This document shows positions 60,332-64,000 of a stretch of DNA of 64,000 nt, one piece after another. The stretch's first letter is position 1. Each line of letters begins with the position of its first letter. The notes under the pieces are model-generated. The model did no database searches and was not told where the DNA came from. It saw nothing but the letters and a program-made list of their open reading frames with translations. The stretch spans positions 1 through 64,000 of the forward strand of contig NZ_JAPEPZ010000002.1 of the NCBI RefSeq assembly GCF_026339875.1. The letters run 5' to 3'. Source of the DNA: Streptomyces sp. NBC_01571 (GTDB lineage Bacteria > Actinomycetota > Actinomycetes > Streptomycetales > Streptomycetaceae). The translations under genes and the position numbers were made by a program.

Positions 60332-61669
60332 ATGCAGATGTCCGGCCAGACAGAGCCCCCGGAGTGGGCCCACTCCCGAGTGGTCCGCAGACGGCACCAG
60401 AGGGGGCCGGCGTACGGGATGCGGGTCTCACCCTTCCGTGAGGACGTGACCAGTACCCAGGAACGGCCGGAGTTGGCTTCTCCCGACGTCGACCGGTCGA
60501 CCTCCGCGACGGTCGAGGAACGTACCTCGCGGATACGGCGCCGTTTGGAGCGCCTGATCGGCATCGCGGCGACCGAGGGCAACGCGCTCACGGTCCTGCG
60601 CAACGGAGATGAGATCTTTCCGGCGATGCTGGCCGGCATCCGGTCTGCGGAGCACACCGTGGACATGATGACGTTCGTGTACTGGACGGGTGACATAGCC
60701 CGCGAGTTCGCGCGGGCACTGGCGGAACGGGCACGTGCGGGCGTGCGGGTGCGACTGCTGCTGGACGGGTTCGGCAGCCGCCTGATCGAGAAGGAACTAC
60801 TGCGGGAAATGGAGCGGTCCGGCGTACAAGTGGCCTGGTTCCGCAGACCGTTGGCTCTTTCGCCGTTGAAGCAGAATCACCGTTGCCACCGCAAGGTTCT
60901 CGTCGTGGACGAGCAGACGGCCTTCACCGGCGGGGTGGGCATCGCGGAGGAGTGGTGCGGCGACGCGCGCACCGAGCACGAGTGGCGCGACACTCATGTC
61001 GAGGTCCGCGGGCCGGCCGTGGACGGCGTCGCCGCCGCGTTCGCGCAGAACTGGGCCGAGTGCCACGACGAACTCTTCGACGATCGTGACCGGTTCGTCC
61101 CGCACCGACCGCAGGGCGACGCGGTGGTGCAGGTCGTGCGCGGCTCGGCCAGTTTCGGCTGGCAGGACATGCAGACCCTCATCCGGGTGATGCTGGAGTC
61201 GGCCGAGGACCGCTTCCGACTGGCCACCGCCTACTTCTCACCGGACGCGTACTTCGTCGAGCTGCTCTGTGCGACCGCCCGCCGGGGCGTCGAGGTGGAG
61301 ATCCTGCTGCCCGGCCCGCACACGGACAAGCGGGTCTGCCAGTTGGCCGGCCAGCACCACTACGAAGACCTCACCGCCTGCGGCGTGAAGATCTACCAGT
61401 ACCAGCCGACGATGATGCACGCCAAGGTCATCACCGTGGACGGCGTCGCCGCCCTGGTCGGCTCCACCAACTTCAACCGGCGATCACTCGATCACGACGA
61501 GGAGATCATGCTCGCGGTGCTGGAGCAGAAGTTCACCGCCATCCTCGACAGCCACTTCGACGAGGACCTCAAGGCTGCCACGTTGATTCAGGAGGGGCGC
61601 TGGAAGCGGCGCTCCTTGGCGCAGCGGGCACGAGAGGTTGCCGTCGTACCCATCCGCCGCTTTCTGTAG
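60332..61669 (+). CDS. Phospholipase D / cardiolipin synthase-like protein
   Basis: A 445-residue enzyme with two HKD sites: HRKVLVVD (in NHRCHRKVLVVDEQTAFTGG) and HAKVITVDG (in MMHAKVITVDGVAALVGSTN), giving one active centre that makes or breaks phosphodiester bonds, typically two phosphatidylglycerols to cardiolipin. No transmembrane helix precedes the catalytic part, so it is likely peripheral. The ATG at 60332 has AGGAGAGG upstream; a start at 60419 is an alternative. A strong hairpin follows the stop. Confidence 0.9.
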   Translation: MQMSGQTEPPEWAHSRVVRRRHQRGPAYGMRVSPFREDVTSTQERPELASPDVDRSTSATVEERTSRIRRRLERLIGIAATEGNALTVLRNGDEIFPAMLAGIRSAEHTVDMMTFVYWTGDIAREFARALAERARAGVRVRLLLDGFGSRLIEKELLREMERSGVQVAWFRRPLALSPLKQNHRCHRKVLVVDEQTAFTGGVGIAEEWCGDARTEHEWRDTHVEVRGPAVDGVAAAFAQNWAECHDELFDDRDRFVPHRPQGDAVVQVVRGSASFGWQDMQTLIRVMLESAEDRFRLATAYFSPDAYFVELLCATARRGVEVEILLPGPHTDKRVCQLAGQHHYEDLTACGVKIYQYQPTMMHAKVITVDGVAALVGSTNFNRRSLDHDEEIMLAVLEQKFTAILDSHFDEDLKAATLIQEGRWKRRSLAQRAREVAVVPIRRFL

Positions 61670-61673
61670 CTCC

Positions 61674-61719
61674 GGCCGTCGGCCGCCGGTCTCGCACCGC
61701 CGACCGCCGGCCGACGGCC
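61674..61719 (+). terminator. Terminator after the phospholipase D gene
   Basis: GGCCGTCGGCCGCCGG, a 14-base loop, then CCGCCGGCCGACGGCC; 12 uninterrupted pairs at the base. Further imperfect inverted repeats follow. The rest up to 62030 has no gene. Confidence 0.85.
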
Positions 61720-62030
61720 ACCGATCTCGGCGATCGGCGGCCGGACCTCGTATCCGTGCGGCGGGTCCGGCAGCCGGACCGGGCAACCCCGTACACCTCG
61801 TACCCCGTACGCCTTACCCCGTGGCAGCACCCGACGGACCCTGCCACGGACAGTGATCCACGGACAACGATCCACGGCCGCCGGTCGCGGGACTGTGGGG
61901 TACCGCCACGACAAGGCACCGTGACACCGCCGAGGGACGGGGACCTAGCCCGGACGGTTCAGCGTCCTGGGACCGGAGAGCCGTCAGAATCACTCCCGCT
62001 TCCCGGCGAGGGAACCGCGAGGTCCAGCCT

Positions 62031-62807
62031 TCAGGCGCGAGGCGGTCGGGTCGCGGTCTCCAGGTAGAAGGCGTCGATGCTCCTGACGGCCTGCTCGAAT
62101 TCCGCCAGGTTCACGGGCTTGGTCACGTAGGCGTTGGCGTGGCTGTTGTAGGCCCCGACCACGTCGTCCGGCGCGGCGGACGTGGTGAGGACGACCACGG
62201 GGATGGTCTGCAGGTCCTCGTCGGCCTTCAGGACCCGGAGCAGATCACGGCCGTTCATCCGGGGCATGTTGAGGTCGAGCACGATGAGGTCGGGACGCAC
62301 GCTGCCCGGGGTGCGCAGGTGTTCCAGCGCGGCGACTCCGTCGGTGACCTGGACCAGGTTGCGGGCCCCGCGCTCGGAGAGGGCTTCCTCGATGAGCATG
62401 GCGTCGGCGACGTCGTCCTCGACGAGCAGTACGTCGAACGGGCGGGCAGGGGTGGTCATCATCGGATGCTCCGTGGGGGCTTCGTGGGAGTGGTGGAAGA
62501 GTCCCGGCCAGCGACGCCGGGCGCCTTGGCGAGTCATGTCGCATGCCTCGCCGATCTGCGGGTATCCGGCCCCTGCCCGAGCGGCGTCCAGGGCCGCGTC
62601 CCGCTGGAGCCGCTCGGCGGCCCGCTGGAGGTGGGTCAGTACGTGCAGCAGGGTCAGGGCCCGCGTCGGATCGTCCGCTGACGGGGGATGTGGGGGGTCT
62701 TCCAGTAGTTGAAGGGCGATGCGCCGCGCGAGATCATCGACCGCCGCATCCGCGACTGCGGCCGTCTCCTGCGGAGTGGTCCGCACGACGAAGTTCTTGC
62801 CAGGCAC
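62031..62807 (-). CDS. Response regulator with N-terminal HTH-like extension
   Basis: A 258-residue open frame. The C-terminal 135 residues are a complete receiver domain of the Rcp1 type: DVLLVEDDVADAMLIEEALS (acidic pair), LIVLDLNMPRMNG (phospho-acceptor Asp), VVLTTSAAPDD and VTKPVNLAEFEQAV (Lys). The first 115 residues (NFVVRTTPQETAAVADAAVD, LTLLHVLTHLQRAAERLQRD, YPQIGEACDMTRQGARRRWP) look like a small HTH protein; the two are in one frame without a stop. A second ATG at 62462 with GGAG 7 bases upstream could give the receiver alone, so two products are possible. It faces a histidine kinase gene. Confidence 0.85.
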   Translation of the reverse strand: MPGKNFVVRTTPQETAAVADAAVDDLARRIALQLLEDPPHPPSADDPTRALTLLHVLTHLQRAAERLQRDAALDAARAGAGYPQIGEACDMTRQGARRRWPGLFHHSHEAPTEHPMMTTPARPFDVLLVEDDVADAMLIEEALSERGARNLVQVTDGVAALEHLRTPGSVRPDLIVLDLNMPRMNGRDLLRVLKADEDLQTIPVVVLTTSAAPDDVVGAYNSHANAYVTKPVNLAEFEQAVRSIDAFYLETATRPPRA

Positions 62808-62919
62808 ACCCGCACATTAGGCCCCGGACCGCCCCCGCGACAACAACCGTTGTCGATCGCCCCCTACAGTGTGCGCTGCGCCGCTTTGAAGGCGGCCGTC
62901 ACAGCGGAGGAGTCAGGGA

Positions 62920-64000
62920 ATGACCGGCGACGAGAGACCGCCGCGTGCGCGGGAGCTTTCCACGTGGACGACCCGGCGATGGCTTCGTGTCGGGGTGGCC
63001 GTGTCCTTGACCGTCCTGGCCGTGCTCGGAGTCACCGGAGCGTGGATCCTGGGGCGGACGGCGTCGATCAGCGACAACCTCGTGGACGTGAAATCCCCCG
63101 CGCTGACCACCTCGATCCGCCTGGAATCGGCCCTGCTCAACCAGGAGACCGGCATCCGCGGCTATGGGCTCACCGGGACGCCGGACTTCCTCAAGCCCTA
63201 TCAGCAGGGGCTCGCCGAGCAGAAAACGGACATCGCGTCGCTGTCGGAGCTGCTCCGGGGCGACCGGGCAGGTCTTCGCGATCTGAAGGCCGTACAGGAC
63301 GCCGTGGAGAAGTGGCAGTCACGGATCGCCCGGCCGATCGCCGCCTCACCGCCCGGGACGCCCTCACCGCTGACCACCGAACGCGCCGCGGAAGGCAAGA
63401 CGGTCTTCGACACGCTCCGCGCGGCCATGGTCACCCAGCAGGACGGGTTGCGTGCCGCCCGGGCCCAGGCGCGCGCGGACCTGGCCACCACGATGAGGGT
63501 GCGGAACTGGGTGTTCAGCGCGATCGCCGTGGTCATCGCCATCCTCGCGGGCGTGGTCTTCGAGGCACTGCGGCGTGGCATCACCACGCCGCTGGAGCGG
63601 CTCGGGGCGGACGCCCGCGCCATCGCCGACGGCGACTTCGCTCATCCCATCACGCCGACCGGCCCCGCGGACCTGCGTCAGCTGAGCGGCGAGATCGACT
63701 CCATGCGCCAACGGCTCGTGCGGGAACTGGACTTCAGTGAGGAGGCACGGCTGCGCCTCGACGAGCAGTCCACGGAGCTCCAGCGGTCCAACGCCGAGCT
63801 GGAGCAGTTCGCCTACGTGGCCTCCCACGACCTCCAGGAACCACTGCGCAAGGTCTCCAGCTTCACCCAGCTGCTGCAGCGGCGCTACGGAGGTCAGCTC
63901 GACGAGCGGGCCGACCAGTACATCGATTTCGCGGTCGACGGAGCGAATCGCATGCAGACCCTCATCAACGACCTGCTCGACTTCTCCCGCGTCGGCCGCG
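62920..64000 (+). CDS. Membrane sensor histidine kinase with CHASE3 and HAMP (partial)
   Basis: The first 360 residues. Transmembrane helix 1 (about 23-45, VGVAVSLTVLAVLGVTGAWI), a CHASE3 sensor domain (about 46-195, SALLNQETGIRGYGLTGTPD), helix 2 (about 197-217, WVFSAIAVVIAILAGVVFEA), HAMP (218-270) and HisKA with the phospho-accepting His303 in VASHDLQEPLRKV, then LINDLLDFSRVGR. The ATPase domain is past the window. ATG with GGAGGAG about 8 bases upstream. Divergent from the response regulator; Rcp1-type receivers usually pair with such bacteriophytochrome-like kinases. Confidence 0.92.
   Translation, partial: MTGDERPPRARELSTWTTRRWLRVGVAVSLTVLAVLGVTGAWILGRTASISDNLVDVKSPALTTSIRLESALLNQETGIRGYGLTGTPDFLKPYQQGLAEQKTDIASLSELLRGDRAGLRDLKAVQDAVEKWQSRIARPIAASPPGTPSPLTTERAAEGKTVFDTLRAAMVTQQDGLRAARAQARADLATTMRVRNWVFSAIAVVIAILAGVVFEALRRGITTPLERLGADARAIADGDFAHPITPTGPADLRQLSGEIDSMRQRLVRELDFSEEARLRLDEQSTELQRSNAELEQFAYVASHDLQEPLRKVSSFTQLLQRRYGGQLDERADQYIDFAVDGANRMQTLINDLLDFSRVGR

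Overview
The DNA is actinobacterial and almost certainly from a Streptomyces: GC is very high, codons end in G or C, GTG starts are common, and it holds SARP and gamma-butyrolactone regulators, AccB/AccE carboxylase subunits and Streptomyces-type IS debris. No rRNA, tRNA or CRISPR array was seen. The mix of a signalling-controlled biosynthetic locus with a field of broken transposases suggests a chromosome arm or large linear plasmid (inference).

Region A (1-24.1 kb) is one end of a biosynthetic gene cluster. From the left: the start of a ketosynthase-like PKS protein that runs off the window, a stand-alone tandem ACP, SARP 1, an acyl-CoA carboxylase beta plus epsilon pair (malonyl-CoA supply), SARP 2, a condensation/thioesterase-like protein, a phosphopantetheinyl transferase, an acyl-CoA-dehydrogenase-like protein, a two-domain aromatase/cyclase, SARP 3, two gamma-butyrolactone-receptor-type TetR repressors, a P450 split by a frameshift, and an AfsA-family signal synthase. 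ARE-like operators lie before SARP 1, SARP 3, both TetR genes and afsA, giving a readable cascade: AfsA (perhaps with the P450) makes a butyrolactone or butenolide, the TetR receptors let go of DNA, SARPs 1 and 3 are expressed, and the biosynthetic genes follow. Four biosynthetic homologues have lost catalytic parts while keeping open frames: KS Cys to Ala, condensation His to Pro, thioesterase Ser to Gly, and a dehydrogenase without its flavin-contacting middle. The locus is full of 6-15-bp minisatellites. From about 18.8 to 24.1 kb the top strand is almost entirely A and C whichever strand is coding.

Region B (24.1-38.9 kb) is a mosaic of small intact regulator/enzyme modules (SDR-NmrA; TetR with a deleted MFS pump; MarR-MFS-DUF1330; TetR / hemerythrin-flavoprotein) set among gene remnants: integrase, IS5 transposase, cadD, DNA ligase joined to WD40, cyanase, and a 165-bp MITE.

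Region C (38.9-64 kb) holds a pyridine nucleotide-disulfide oxidoreductase, an ECF sigma factor with its CU044_5270 partner, a secreted protein of 19-residue repeats, several TetR/HxlR regulators beside enzymes (YceI, Leu/Val dehydrogenase, alpha/beta hydrolases, an Old Yellow Enzyme, a quinone oxidoreductase, LOG), more IS debris at 54.3-55.5 kb, a methyltransferase with a foreign tail, a Tat-exported epoxide hydrolase, a phospholipase D-type synthase, and a response regulator fused to an HTH-like domain facing a CHASE3 histidine kinase cut by the window end.
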